64,000 nucleotides of DNA from positions 39,664,770 through 39,728,769 of the forward strand of contig JAAONU010000014.1 in NCBI GenBank assembly GCA_012932295.1. Reading direction: 5' to 3'. A model generated the notes under the pieces. That model made no database searches and had not been told where the DNA came from. It saw nothing but the letters and a program-made list of their open reading frames with translations. The number at the start of each line of letters is the position of its first letter. Positions within the stretch are counted from its first letter, which is position 1. Of this stretch, positions 50,501 to 61,249 are shown piece after piece. The translations under genes were made by a program, and so were the position numbers. The stretch comes from Cyclina sinensis. Its lineage: Eukaryota; Mollusca; Bivalvia; Venerida; Veneridae.

Positions 50501-53500
50501 TACAGGCTGATTCCGGTGTATATCCGTATGCGCAAATTTTCCGCAACTCGCCGATTTTCTTTCTCATGTAAAATCTTTCCACTCGAAGATACTTCAAATT
50601 CCTTGGGTAAATATGTTTTTTCTGATGTGTGTAATGAAAAATAACTTATGTATGACTCAAATTCAATTTATTTATGAAATACAGGCCGATTAATATATTC
50701 ATTAACAATGTAGTATATCTTGAAAAATATTGGCTTATGTATGAAATATAATATTATGTCGATTCCGGTAATGCAAAGTCGATTCCGGTAGATTCCGGTA
50801 AAAATGGTCGATTCCAGTAAAACGTGGGACCCAACCTACTGCATTAATATCAGTCAGTCTTTGTACCGAGAGTTGTTGTTGTACACATCCTGGGTAGATA
50901 GTGATTTATTAAAATTTAAAATGAACATTTTATGTATAAATGCCATTAGGGAACGTTTTTGAACATATATTATTCATTACATTAGTGATTATTTTTATGT
51001 TAGAGAGAACAAAACCAAGAAATGCATAACCAGTTTATCATTGTTATATAAATAGTTTATTTTGGGTGTTTCCTTTAACCCTTTACTCCATAGATACATG
51101 TTTTAACGCATATGCGACCAGTGGAGATCCAGATCAGCCTGCACATTTGTGCAGTCTGATCAGGATCTCCACTGTTCGCTTTTATATCCATAAAAGTATT
51201 TCTGACTGAAAAGCGAACAGTGCAGATGCAGATCAGCCTGCACATCTGTGCAGGCTGATCTGGATCTGCACTGGTCGCATATGAGATTTAACACTTAACC
51301 ATGTGGTAAAGGGTTAACAGCTAGCTTTCTGTTGTGAATAGTCATCTACAGACAAAACGAGAATCTGAAGCATTCTTGGCTTCTGTGTACCATCTTGGTT
51401 CAGGAAACCAAGTTACACGCTTGGTTGACCCCTGTATGATTTTATTGAGAAATAACTGGGTGCAGAATATAAAACAGTGAGCTAATTTTCTATTAAACTA
51501 AGAATTGAAACAGTGCAATAAATATAAAAAAGAAACATTACAGTGTGTAAGATGGTATGATAACTTAAAGGTACAACAAATGACTCTTACTCCACACCAA
51601 CTACAAACTTTTTTTAATATTCTATCAAAACATTGAAATCATTAATTTTACTTTCTAAGGAATGATAAAAAATATTTTTAATATCAATCTGACCAGTTCA
51701 CTTCATGTATGCTGAAATTGTAGACAGAAAAACATTTAAATGGTAGATCTTTTTTGCAGTGTAATTTAAACAAACTGAGCTTTAGAAATCTTGTCAAAAT
51801 ATATATGTAGGTAAAAGTCTGAATGAATATTTCAATAGATTTAAAGTTTTTTAAAGTTAAAATTGTGGAAAAAAAATCATATGTTGTAAAGAAAAAGAAA
51901 GTCCAAGTTCCCAGTGAAAACCATGAAGCTGATTACACGGACATCATCATTTTTCTGTTGTGTCTTTTTCTTTTTCAAAGAAAGATAATAATAAATTATA
52001 GTCTCAAACAGGAAAATATTTATATTCTGAAGTGCCTACCCTGGCCCTGTTTAACAGAATGTTACAATTCAAAGAAGATTGAGCCACTGCAATTTTCCTT
52101 CATTTCAAAGAAATGTTTTGAAATCTGAACCCAGCTGTGCAATAGAACAAGTGTTTACAAAATTCAATTTTACTGTTGTCATCACAACTTCGTTCTAAAT
52201 TAAATCAGGAAAGATCTTGGATACTTTCTGTAATGTCTATTAATAAGACTGGCAGCAGAGCAAGAACTGCATAAGCTTCCAAGAAAGGCTAAACATAGAG
52301 TATATTAATTATTCACGTTTCTTCATGCAACATAATTGCTTAAAAATTTGGAAGATAACTTTTCACACAACTGAGCTCATTTAAGATTACAAAAGAATAA
52401 GCTGCACAGCATTTTAGTTATTTCTGAGTGTCAGTTTTCTATCACTTCCTCATTGCCTGCTTACCTGTAGTACCGAGCGTACTAAATCTCCAGCATTTGA
52501 TGGGACCTATAGGCATAAAATCCAAGTTGTTAAACAAAAATTCTTAATAATAAAATAATGTGCACACGGAAATTGAGGGGAAAATAGGTCTGGACCAATA
52601 ACTCTCTATTTTTCAACTGGTAAAATTAGTTAAACAAAGCTCAACCAGACATAAGAAATACAAGGGGTAATAAGTTAGAATTCTTCCGTTATTATCAATC
52701 TTCAGTGTTTGTTATATATGTATGTTATGTAAACCAGAACAATTTAACATACCTCTGATTCACAGGAAGATGGGCCTACTTTTGACTGCAATCAATTTAG
52801 AATACCTCTGATTCACAGGAAGATAGGCCTACCTTTTGACTGCAGTCAATTTAGAATACCTCTAATCAGGGCCTTAATTTACAGGGAATGGACATTCCTT
52901 ATCTATCGATGAAATAACGAAAAAGCGTGTTCACCTGTATATGCTGTAACGGAAAATCGATCGATAATTAATTATCTATCGTTAGTTAGCGGTAAATTGG
53001 TATGCAACGCTCACACCTAGTTTACAAAAACATCAGTACTTATGTCAATAATGGACTGATTTTCAAAATTTAAAATTTGTAAGAAAGAAGAAACATTGAT
53101 CTTTTATGACATTTATTTTTTATTTCAACAACGGAAGTGTTTGTTCCAAGCCGACGAGTAAAAAACGACAACCCAATACTTTTTATGTCTTTTTTTTTTT
53201 GTAATTATCTATCGCTAGTTAGCGGTAAATTGGCATGCAATACATGCACCTAGTTTACAAAAACATCCGTATTTTTGTCAATAATGGGCTGATTTTTAAA
53301 ATTTATAATTTTTAAGAAAGAAGAAACATTTACCTCTTATAATATCTATTTTTTATTTCAACTAAGGAAGTGGCTGTTCCAAGCCGACGAGTAAAAGACG
53401 ACAACTCAATACATTTTTCTTTCGGTAAAAATCTTTTCTCGATTTGATGAAAAAAATGTTCACATGTCTACAAAAATTGTTTATAACTTTGTCAGTATAT

Positions 53501-54925
53501 GGTATAATTTACTGAAAAAAATATGTCTGGAAATTGTAGACTCAGATTATTTCAAATTATTCAGATTATCTTTACTTGTTTCACAGGTTGAGACTTTGAT
53601 TGACAAATTGTAACAAGTATAAATGTAAACTTTTGCATGATAGTCATGTCACAACATCCTGACACCCAAAATTATGACAAAGCGATTAATTAATAAATTA
53701 ATTAATAAAAGCTCTGCCCACTGAGCCAAAAGCACGATCATAATGCTACCCATTGTCCACAAATTTAATTAACCAGCACTTAATTTAAAAAAATGAAGAA
53801 TGCAACAAACAACATCAAAGTTCAGTGCAAGTAATTTTCAAGAACACTGATCAACCGTGTGTTTAAAATAGCACAATATTTAACCGCCCATTCTGAAGTT
53901 AATATTCACAGGAGGTCGGAAACCTTAGATTCAAATGTCAATCTCATCCAAGTAGAGTACGATGCAATTCATGTTAAGTGTTTTAATCGAGTCTGTTTGC
54001 ACTGATACCACCCGAAATTCGTTAAGGTGTTGATCACCAATTAACACTTTTTTCGACAAAATTGCTATAATTCACGTTGCTTTATTTCATTAACAAACAC
54101 AGATATAGCAATAAAATGCATAGTAATGCTCAATCCTATGTCCACTGATTAACTTCCATCTTATGTCAACTCATTTCATAACTCCATTTTTGTCTAATAC
54201 CCCCCGAAAGTTGACAAGAAAACATGAATTTGTACATACTTTCCGCCATTTTGGAAAAACAACGATTATATTTTAGTATTGATTTCATTGTTATTCAAGA
54301 AAAAGCTGCTTCGAAAAATAACAAACAAGATAGTCAAAATATTTATTTCACAATATTTAATTTACAATTCGTTCTGAAATTTCTTAATGAAAGTTCTTTT
54401 CAACATTTGAGTATATAATCGTGAAAGCAGCAACATGTACCATCCACCATTGAGGTGTATTTATTGAGATCCGGCCGCGCATGCGTGCGACACCATATTA
54501 TTGCAATTTTGGAGTGTCCATTCCCTGTAAATTAAGGCCCTGCTCTAATTCACAAGGGATAGGCCTACCTTTTGACTGCAGTCAATTTAGAATACCTCTA
54601 AATTATTCACAAGGGATAGGCCTACCTTTTGAATGCAGTCAAACTTTCAAAGAGTTATTATTTCAGTTCTCTTGCTTTAAAGCATAAACTTTTTTTGAAA
54701 AAAAAAACATAAAACGCAAAATTTTAGAACAAATTAATTCAGTATGTTTAAAGCTATATGCCTGTGTACTTGAAATAAACATTTGTCAAACTCGTCAATT
54801 TTGAAAAGGGCTGGGTCTTTTTTCCGAAAAATTACTGACGTCACATCTCAAAAGAAGGACACACTGAAAAGAGAAAGTTATTAATCAACAAAAACACTTA
54901 CTCTCTGAACATCTGGTGCTGCCAT
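41539..54925 (-). CDS. Septin, SEPT6 group (SEPT6/8/10/11-like)
   Basis: Septins are filament-forming GTP-binding proteins of the cell cortex and cytoskeleton. Exons in order: 54902-54925 (MAAPDVQR), 52465-52506, 47758-47902, 47170-47283, 46736-46817, 46150-46290, 45505-45622, 45126-45215, 43749-43845, 43359-43515, 42496-42628, 41539-41697. Total 1302 nt, 433 residues, all junctions in phase. G1 P-loop GETGIGKST at 71-79, G3 DSVGFGDQ at 123-130, G4 AKAD at 206-209, septin unique element around the YPWG motif (~280) onwards, then a C-terminal coiled coil (~345-420) rich in E and K, ending in lysines. The switch I segment ([18 protein letters not shown]) reads like SEPT6-group members, which lack the catalytic threonine, so the subunit probably binds GTP without hydrolysing it. 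The coiled coil ([13 protein letters not shown]) also fits that group. Bivalve one-to-one orthology with vertebrate paralogues cannot be assigned. The 14-codon exon 52465-52506 is a clean cassette and could be alternative. Confidence 0.95.
42786..42985. mobile_element. SINE body fragment
   Basis: TCGGATGAGACTTTAAACCGAGGTCCC through CAGGGGGCGTCGGTCATATGG to GACGTTAAATAAG is a conserved-looking SINE body without a clear tRNA head. It lies in the septin intron between exons 43359-43515 and 42496-42628. Confidence 0.5.
49317..50831. mobile_element. Mutator-like foldback element with 9-11 bp TSD
   Basis: The termini GGTCCCACGTTTTAC...GGAATCGACC are mirrored at the right end, and similarity continues inward for over 130 bp. 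Flanks AACTTACTGC (to 49316) and AACCTACTGC (to 50842) match 9 of 10, a TSD length typical of Mutator-like elements. The interior is ~180-bp monomers (AAAATCGGCGAGTTGCGGAAAATTTGCGC): three forward near 49494, 49674 and 49854, then four reversed near 49974, 50151, 50330 and 50510. No transposase. It lies in septin intron 2. Confidence 0.75.
51075..51317. mobile_element. TTAA MITE built of two consecutive long hairpins
   Basis: TTAACCCTTTAC and GTAAAGGGTTAA bound the element. Hairpin 1 (51119-51174) has 27-bp arms with two mismatches and a TT loop; hairpin 2 (51218-51273) has 27-bp arms with one mismatch and a TC loop. The outer GCATATGCGACCAGTG also pairs across both hairpins with CACTGGTCGCATATG. 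The AGATCAGCCTGCACA core is shared with the 2792/39993 family. Confidence 0.85.
52741..54651. repeat. ~55-bp minisatellite split by a hAT insertion
   Basis: Two units (ATACCTCTGATTCACAGGAAGAT...CTACTTTTGACTGCA) precede 52867 and two (TTCACAAGGGATAGGCCTACC...GACTGCAGTCAA) follow 54542. The array is one minisatellite interrupted by the transposon. Confidence 0.75.
52867..54542. mobile_element. hAT element, perfect 28-bp TIRs, in septin intron 1
   Basis: TIRs 52867-52894 and 54515-54542 begin CAGGGCCTTAATTTACAGGG and are exact mirrors. CTCTAAT is directly repeated outside both ends (52860-52866, 54543-54549), 7 of the 8 bp expected for hAT. The interior has two ~220-bp direct repeats (about 52970-53175 and 53203-53410, sharing AGTTAGCGGTAAATTGG and CCAAGCCGACGAGTAAAA). 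No transposase is readable. Confidence 0.8.
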
Positions 54926-54985
54926 TTTTAATCTGTTTGATATCGAAATATAACAAAAGAGTAAAAAATGCAACAAATTCTGAAC

Positions 54986-54993
54986 CCGGAAGT
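54986..54993. promoter_or_regulatory. ETS-type CCGGAAGT motif upstream of the septin
   Basis: CCGGAAGT (within ACCCGGAAGT) occurs 61 bp upstream of the septin ATG at 54925. This octamer is the classic ETS/GABP site of TATA-less housekeeping promoters. Its place just outside the first exon supports the chosen start, though factor binding is inference. Confidence 0.45.
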
Positions 54994-56916
54994 ATTCAGT
55001 ACGGGATATCTATATTTAGACATATCCAACGCAGGCTAACTACGAAAAAGTATTCCTTGCTCAAGCACGTTTTATTTTACTACATGAAGCTAAACGTGCG
55101 TAAACATTTTAACTGCAATAGAATAACATGTTTTTTATTTCATCATTGGAAGCCATAACACACAGCCCCCTTGCCTGACTTTTTCAACTTTGAGGAAATA
55201 GACACTCTGGCGCAGTTTTATCACCCTGTTCTTTGAGTTTCTAACTTCTTTAATAACTTCTGTAGCTGTTTATTGATTGTATATTGTTTGATGAAAAGCT
55301 CACCAGGGCGAATGCTGTTTTGTACTTTTATTACTGACTAAAATAATGAAGTGGTTTTCTGTTGTGTTGTGTTTCGTTTTGTTGTACTGTGTGGCATGTT
55401 ACTATGCCATATTTATGATTGTGCTTTTCTGTTCTCCGCTTTTCCATGTTATACTGTGCTGCATTGTGCTGCACTGCACTGCGCTGTGATGTGCTATGCT
55501 GTGGAGTACTGCGGAGTCGAGCGCAGTCGAGTGGATTTGAGTGCAATATGCATAGAAGTGCGATGCAACGCCATTTGCTGGAGTTTAGAAGATATAGAGT
55601 GCAGTGCAGAAAATCGAAATAGTTGTTATTTATATTCTGTAACTGAATGGTTACATGTCATAAATAGTTATATGTTCGGATGTTTCATTTGATGCCGTAT
55701 TTTTATACCCCATCCTTATTCAACTTAGTAAAATGATTGACCTGCATAAACTCTTTAGCGAGTCAAAATATAGGTCAAGATTAAGGAACAAATTGAACAC
55801 TCTGCAGGCCGCACTTTTGATCTGATCTTTACTTAAATCGCTGTGATTTTTTGCTTTATTTATTGGACATAATTGAAACTTAATCACAAAGTCAGGACTA
55901 AGCCACCGAGTCAAATCTTAAAAATGACATTCTGAACACTCTGAAGATGTAGACCTTTTAACCAAATTATTTCTTAACTTATACATGTTCATTCATTTAT
56001 CTGCATAAGATATTAACCTTTTTAACCTTGATATCAAACAACTAAGCTATAAAGTTAAATGTTAGAGAAAGCTAACGAATACCTTAAAAGTCACAGTTGT
56101 GACCCAGTTTTATAATGCTTGGTCAGATTGTTTGTCTGTTTAAAGTTCCTTTTAATTTTGAAACTTGGTATCATTGGCCACAAGTTTTAAATTCTCAGAC
56201 ACTTAAGTTAAGGCCCAACCCTAAACTATATATTGGGCCAGCGGTGGGCCAACAACAGTTACCAAAGTTGGTCCTTCGTTGGCCCTGCTTATCGGTAAAA
56301 TGTTAACCCAACCGTCACAACAACCGGATCATGGAGCAAAACTGCTTATTTTAACCCATACATCATGCCTGTGTGAAGCAGAAAACAGACCAGGCGACTT
56401 TTTCTAGCCATTTATTTGTGCAAACGTTCAATCTATAATGATGCTCTAGGGACAGTTTTGGCCTGTCCTTGTCTGTCTATGAAGACATATAAGTTTATTT
56501 TGCTCTCTAAGGATTCTAACTTTTATTTACTTATTTCATAATACTTTAGACAATCACTGTGTAACCTTAAACTCAATCTTGCCCATGGTCTCAAAAGGAC
56601 ATTGGCAAGCAGTGCAGACCACAATAATTAGCTTAACAGCATTTCTGTAATAAGTTCAATGAAAAAGATTAAGTATATGAAATAAAGATGCACCCCTTTG
56701 AATTGAAATGTTATCGTCCGGTTGTTAAGGACACATCCTACCAACCTGAAACCTACATTGGAGTTCTCTTAAATGGATACAGTGTCAATAAAGAATATTT
56801 ACAAAATGATACTCTACAAAACATGACCAACACCAGATACTTAAATCACTTAATTTTATTTTGATTTCCTTAACACTTTATCTAATCATCATTATGATTA
56901 TTCCTCTCACTGTTTT
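54994..56916. other. Spacer upstream of the septin
   Basis: AT-rich DNA with a low-complexity TGCTGCACTGC-type patch near 55450-55520, which makes long but meaningless frames on both strands. No gene or mobile element can be supported. Confidence 0.4.
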
Positions 56917-57027
56917 TCACTTCTTTTGCGAGCTGACGCTTTTTTGACTGCCTTCTCTGTCTTTTGCATATTTCAGCCATTCTTTTATTTTTTCTGTTTC
57001 ATCATTCCTGGCACCTAGTTCGGTCAT
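56917..57027 (-). other. Short coding-like ORF, possible last exon or gene remnant
   Basis: A 36-residue reading frame starts MTELGARNDETEKIKEWLK, continues KYAKDREGSQKS, and ends at TGA. Its composition (charged, helical, few rare residues) is more protein-like than the surrounding AT-rich DNA, and the frame stays open upstream to the TTAA at 57047, where a MITE begins. It could be the last exon of a minus-strand gene, or a broken relic interrupted by the MITE. No family is recognised, and no upstream exon was found between 57488 and 58600. Confidence 0.25.
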
Positions 57028-57046
57028 CCTTACAGCACATGAAATG

Positions 57047-57487
57047 TTAAAGAGGCTGTACTCCAGATTTGACATAAAAAAAATTTTTCATAAATTATAT
57101 ATTTAGATGCCGTGAGATTATAACAACATAATATTTTACCTCAAAACTGATTTTAAAGTCAAAATAGAATAAAAAAAATATTTTCGCTCCAGCCTGATTT
57201 GAACTCTGGACCCTCATGTTAACAAAATATTTCCAATGCTTTTACTGTCACCACCATCGCCGCATGTGATATTACAGATATCTACTTTAAATCTTATACG
57301 ATACAGTTACACCGTCGCGTTACGGTATAGCACTTTGAAAGGGGAAAAAATCAATTTATGATGTAGTTATTTGACTTATTTTTTGTCAATAAGTTATTTT
57401 TTAAGCATTAGTCATAAATATTACAAGAAATTTATAATACAAGAAAACTTTCTTTTTTTTTTGTCATCCGGAGCACAGCCCCTTTAA
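57047..57487. mobile_element. TTAA MITE, 441 bp
   Basis: TTAAAGAGGCTGTACTCC at 57047 is mirrored, with two mismatches, by GGAGCACAGCCCCTTTAA ending at 57487. TTAA at both ends is the target site. Non-coding. Confidence 0.75.
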
Positions 57488-58636
57488 GATTAGAATATTA
57501 ATATATTTTAAAAGGCTGCAGTATCTGGTATATTTAAGTGGAAGTAAGAAACCTTTTATAGAACAATCTTTTGTTTTCAGTAACAAAAATACTTCTTTTG
57601 CCTAAAAATTGTCTCATTGTAAAACTTTCATCAGTCTGTAAAAGCAAATTATAGTCACTCGTTTTGACCTTTTATGCGTGCTTTTTTTCTGCAAGATATC
57701 TTACACATTGTTAAAACTTGATCATGTAGGTTAGTATTGTTGAATATTGAGCAAACCTAATTAGCTCTCTGGACCCCATTTTTTGCAGTTTAGTGTCACC
57801 AAATAGATAAAGTCCTTTTTAATTTATACGACTTTCTTTGCCCTTTCTCCATTGATAAGAAATCAGCTACAAGATGTTCACATAGTTAGCGACTACAGAC
57901 ACTCGTCTATTTTGAGATCGGGACTTTCGAGAAATGCAGCAGACAAAGGGTACAATTACACAAGTGTGCCACTTTGAGATTAAGCATACTATATATAATT
58001 GAAGTGGTTATCGTGTGTTGAATATGTGTTGATCACATTTTGACGTAAAGGTGATATTAAACATAAGTGAAAGCATAAGAAACGAGACAAAACTTGGAAA
58101 TTTATGTATAAAGCGTTTATAAATGTTCTTTAAGAAAAAAAATCAAAACAATTTTATCAGCATTTTAATGGGTGATTTTTGTATAGCTTAAAATGATTTT
58201 TGTCATAATAAATATATAAATATTTGACATTATACAGTGTTTTTTTTCATTATTGTTTGTACTTTACAATCATCATAATTAGTGCACATTAAAAGAAAAG
58301 TTATCCATATATTTTTATATGTGTGCAAGAAAATGTGTTTTAAAGAGGATAAAACAAACGATGATTGTCAAAAAAGTATAATAATTTTTAGCAAAAAGGG
58401 TAAATTTATATATATTCTAGGTGATAATGAAACTGTACTGTGTACCTAAATTGCTTTTGGGTAGTTTATTTTTCTTTGTAGTGTTTAATAAAGAAAATAT
58501 GAAGCAAATTTCTGCAACAAGTGAATTTATAATTTTTTATGATTTTGATTTCATGTTAAGGTCGATTGTTTTTTTTTAAATATTCTAAAAAGATACTTAC
58601 AAATCATGTTTTCAGTAAATATTCACTCCGTATAAC
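57488..58636. other. AT-rich spacer before the 58768 gene
   Basis: Very AT-rich; no reading frame, TIR or tandem repeat was recognised. Confidence 0.4.
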
Positions 58637-58644
58637 CCGGAAGT
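58637..58644. promoter_or_regulatory. ETS-type CCGGAAGT motif upstream of the 58768 gene
   Basis: The same ACCCGGAAGT decamer as upstream of the septin lies 124 bp before the ATG at 58768, in a locally GC-richer patch. It supports a promoter here. Confidence 0.45.
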
Positions 58645-58767
58645 AGTACTGGCTGGAAGCCGATGCTGAGTGAAATATAGTGAATTCCATATTTCTTCTA
58701 AATTTTCCGTTTGACAGCCGTGGGTTTTCATTGTTTGGATGTGAACAGATAACATTCACATACAAAG

Positions 58768-58926
58768 ATGTCTGAGGAAGGCCAGGGTGCCAAATCAGAC
58801 GTTAAAACTGTTGCAGAAATTTTAAAATCGGAAGGAAACGATGAGTTAAAATTTGGTCTTCTAATTAGTTTAATTAAGCTGAATCAGGCCTCAAGTAAAG
58901 ATGTTGTCAACACAGTCCTTCATTTG
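58768..58926 (+). CDS. First coding exon of an unrecognised gene, running off to the right
   Basis: ATG at 58768 opens 53 codons (MSEEGQGAKSDVKTVAEILK...) ending in CAT TTG followed by a good donor, GTAAGT, at 58927, in phase 0. The residues are hydrophilic at first, then form a likely amphipathic helix (LKFGLLISLIKLNQ) and a second helix (KDVVNTVLHL), which suggests a small helical-repeat protein. I do not recognise the family. An ETS-like CCGGAAGT lies about 125 bp upstream and no upstream ATG is close, which supports a genuine 5' end. I found no convincing second exon before the right edge, so the next intron is probably over 5 kb. Confidence 0.65.
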
Positions 58927-60007
58927 GTAAGTGTGGATAAGACCCCCATAGAGGAAAAAGATGTGTATTTCATTTTAATAAATTTAAATTGTATCGGTTT
59001 GCATGTTCGATACAGTGTCAACATCTACCTGTCAAAATCAATATCTTATTGATCCCAGCAATTCCAGGACAGGTTTTCAATAGATATTGGACTGCTGTAG
59101 AAATAGTTTAATTGACATGAGAGAATTAATATTGTCTTGGGTCATAGGCTTCATCTTAATTAATGTATGATACCTACAATTTAATGAAAGTGGGTGTGGC
59201 ATTTTTAAACTGTTGTTTTTACTCACTGGCTGGTTTTAGATTTCTGCATGCTTGTACTGTTTAATCATACAATGATATTTTTTAGTTATGCATTTTTCTT
59301 TTCTGCAATTTAAACAAGACCACACCAAATATGAAGAAATGTAGAAATGCTTGCTTTTTGAATTTTTAAAAAATTACATCACAGTGAACAGTGTTATTTT
59401 TTTCTCGCGATCTGTTTTAAACTGATTCTGTGCAAAACTTGTCATTGTAGATAACCCATTTTATTGTTACATGGTTATTTAAGATTTCTTGTTATAATTA
59501 AAAGATGTATTCAGGATTGTGTATTTTCTAATTCTCAGGGCAGTGATATTTAGGTTGTAGTAGTGAACTTAAGAGTTAGATTTGTTTCATTTATTTTTTT
59601 CAAAACTGTAAATTGTACAAAAATTAAGTGTAAAAGAATGTTTCATTATTTGCACCTGCCAGTTATTATCATTACCAAATGTTCGGCATTTTGAATCAGT
59701 ATCAACGTAGAAGAAAGGCACACAGGATGTCGGTCCAGAAAGGCCCAAAACCAAGGTCAGGTCCTGAATGGCCCAGTTCAAAATGGCCAACTTCAGGCAA
59801 TAATTACAAGCTTATTATTGACAATAAACAGAAGGTAATTTGGTTCTAGCAAGTTAAGTTTAAATGATCAGATTGTAATTGATAGTTTATTAAAAGAAAT
59901 GAAACTTAGGGATAATAAATTGCAAAGTTAGTTAGGATTTAGTGATAATTCATATTAAATCAGATAAATCAAATATTATTACAGTGAATATTTTATTAAT
60001 ATATTGT
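58927..60007. other. Start of the first intron of the 58768 gene
   Basis: Begins with the GTAAGT donor. No exon-like segment was found between here and the duplicated SINE region. Confidence 0.4.
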
Positions 60008-60560
60008 TACAGTCTAGTAGATACCTTCCTGTATTTGTATAAATACAACCTCTGACAACTGTGTCAGGGATTCGATTCTTTAGCTCAGTGGTTAATGTTG
60101 GTCTTTGATGCGCTAAGATTCGAGTTTGAATCCTGCTCTAGGTTGTGTATTCTAAGATGCATTGCATCTTTCTGTTACGGACTTTCATGTTAATAAGCTG
60201 GAAGCTCGTCTAGGATGACCTCACCTTGACTAAGTTATAAAAATTAAATAAAAAATAAAAAAAAGAATTTTTCATGATTTCTGTCTGATCTTCAGATCTG
60301 ATGAAATAATACACAACACAATTCTTCATCATAAATGATGACTTTTTCAATAGGAAATGTGTTACAGTCTAGTGCATACCTTCCTATAATGGTATGAATA
60401 CAACCTCTGACAACTGTGTCAGGGAATCAGTTCTTTGGCTTAGTGGTTAAAGTGTTGGTCTTCAATGCACTAAGATCAGAGTTTGAATCCCGCTCTGTGT
60501 TTTGTATTCTTAGATGCATTGCATCTTTCTGTTAGGGACTTTCATGTTTGTATGAATATT
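60008..60560 (+). repeat. Tandemly duplicated segment containing a tRNA-derived SINE
   Basis: GTTACAGTCTAGT through ACAACCTCTGACAACTGTG, a tRNA-like head (TTAGCTCAGTGGTTA; B box GAGTTTGAATCC) and GATGCATTGCATCTTTCTGTTA appear at 60008-60200 and again at 60361-60551, a period of about 353 bp. The copies differ by substitutions and the middle part is not repeated. Confidence 0.7.
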
Positions 60561-60724
60561 TTGTCTTTTATAATTTCTTCTCAGCTGTTCCTATGAAAAT
60601 TCAAAGGTTGTGGAGATACTAAACAGAATAAATTTTAAAAGTGGGCCTTTCTGGCCTGGGCTTTTGTTTTGGGTCTTTTTGGACCTAACCCATAGAAAGG
60701 GCTTCCAACTTTGGGTTGACTATA

Positions 60725-61249
60725 TCATGAAAAGTTATATTCTACATAATGTTCATGAAGTCGCCTATACATGTGGATGCGTCCATCTTTGTTCCATAGG
60801 TTGAAACGGGATTCATCACTGAATACTATGGTATTCCAACGCTGGCCACGGTGGTTACGTGCCCAAACAAGACAGTTAAAGCGATGTCGCCGTGTCAGCA
60901 TCATACCACGGTAGGATCTGCGGCATAAAATACACCGCTCCCTCAAACAATTTCTAATTGTAAATCGACTAATAGGGCATCCAGCATTGCCTATCACTAC
61001 ACGCGCTGTTGCTTCAGCTGTTACAAACCTATCACGGAGGTGACGTTGACGTATGAAGTTATCTTGCTGTACAGACGTTACACATGGTCTACCTGAACGC
61101 AGTCTGTCGGCAGAAGCTCCCGTGTCTCTAACGCATCGAACAAGACGAACTATAGTCGAGCGGGAGACGTTAAAACGTCTAGTCACTTGTTCAGCCACAT
61201 TCCAGCATGCTAAAACTTGAGCCCTCTCTTCTGGATTTAGCCTTGGCAT
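60725..61249 (-). pseudogene. Truncated Tc1/mariner transposase
   Basis: From the ATG at 61249 it reads MPRLNPEERAQVL, a paired-like HTH (RRFNVSRSTIVRL), the RLRSGRP linker, a second HTH, and the first catalytic aspartate in IVFSDESRFNLW at ~160. The frame stops at 60725, 13 residues past MYRR, so the second D and third D/E of the catalytic triad are missing; the family is about 340 residues and this has ~174. It is a 3'-truncated, inactive copy. The terminal repeat may lie near 61490 (ACACTAAGAAACAAAAC), unproven. Confidence 0.85.

Noticed and set aside
55331..55692. Overlapping frames of 71-113 codons on both strands
   Set aside because: They come from low-complexity TGCTGCACTGC-type sequence with biased Cys/Ser/Ala content and no family resemblance.
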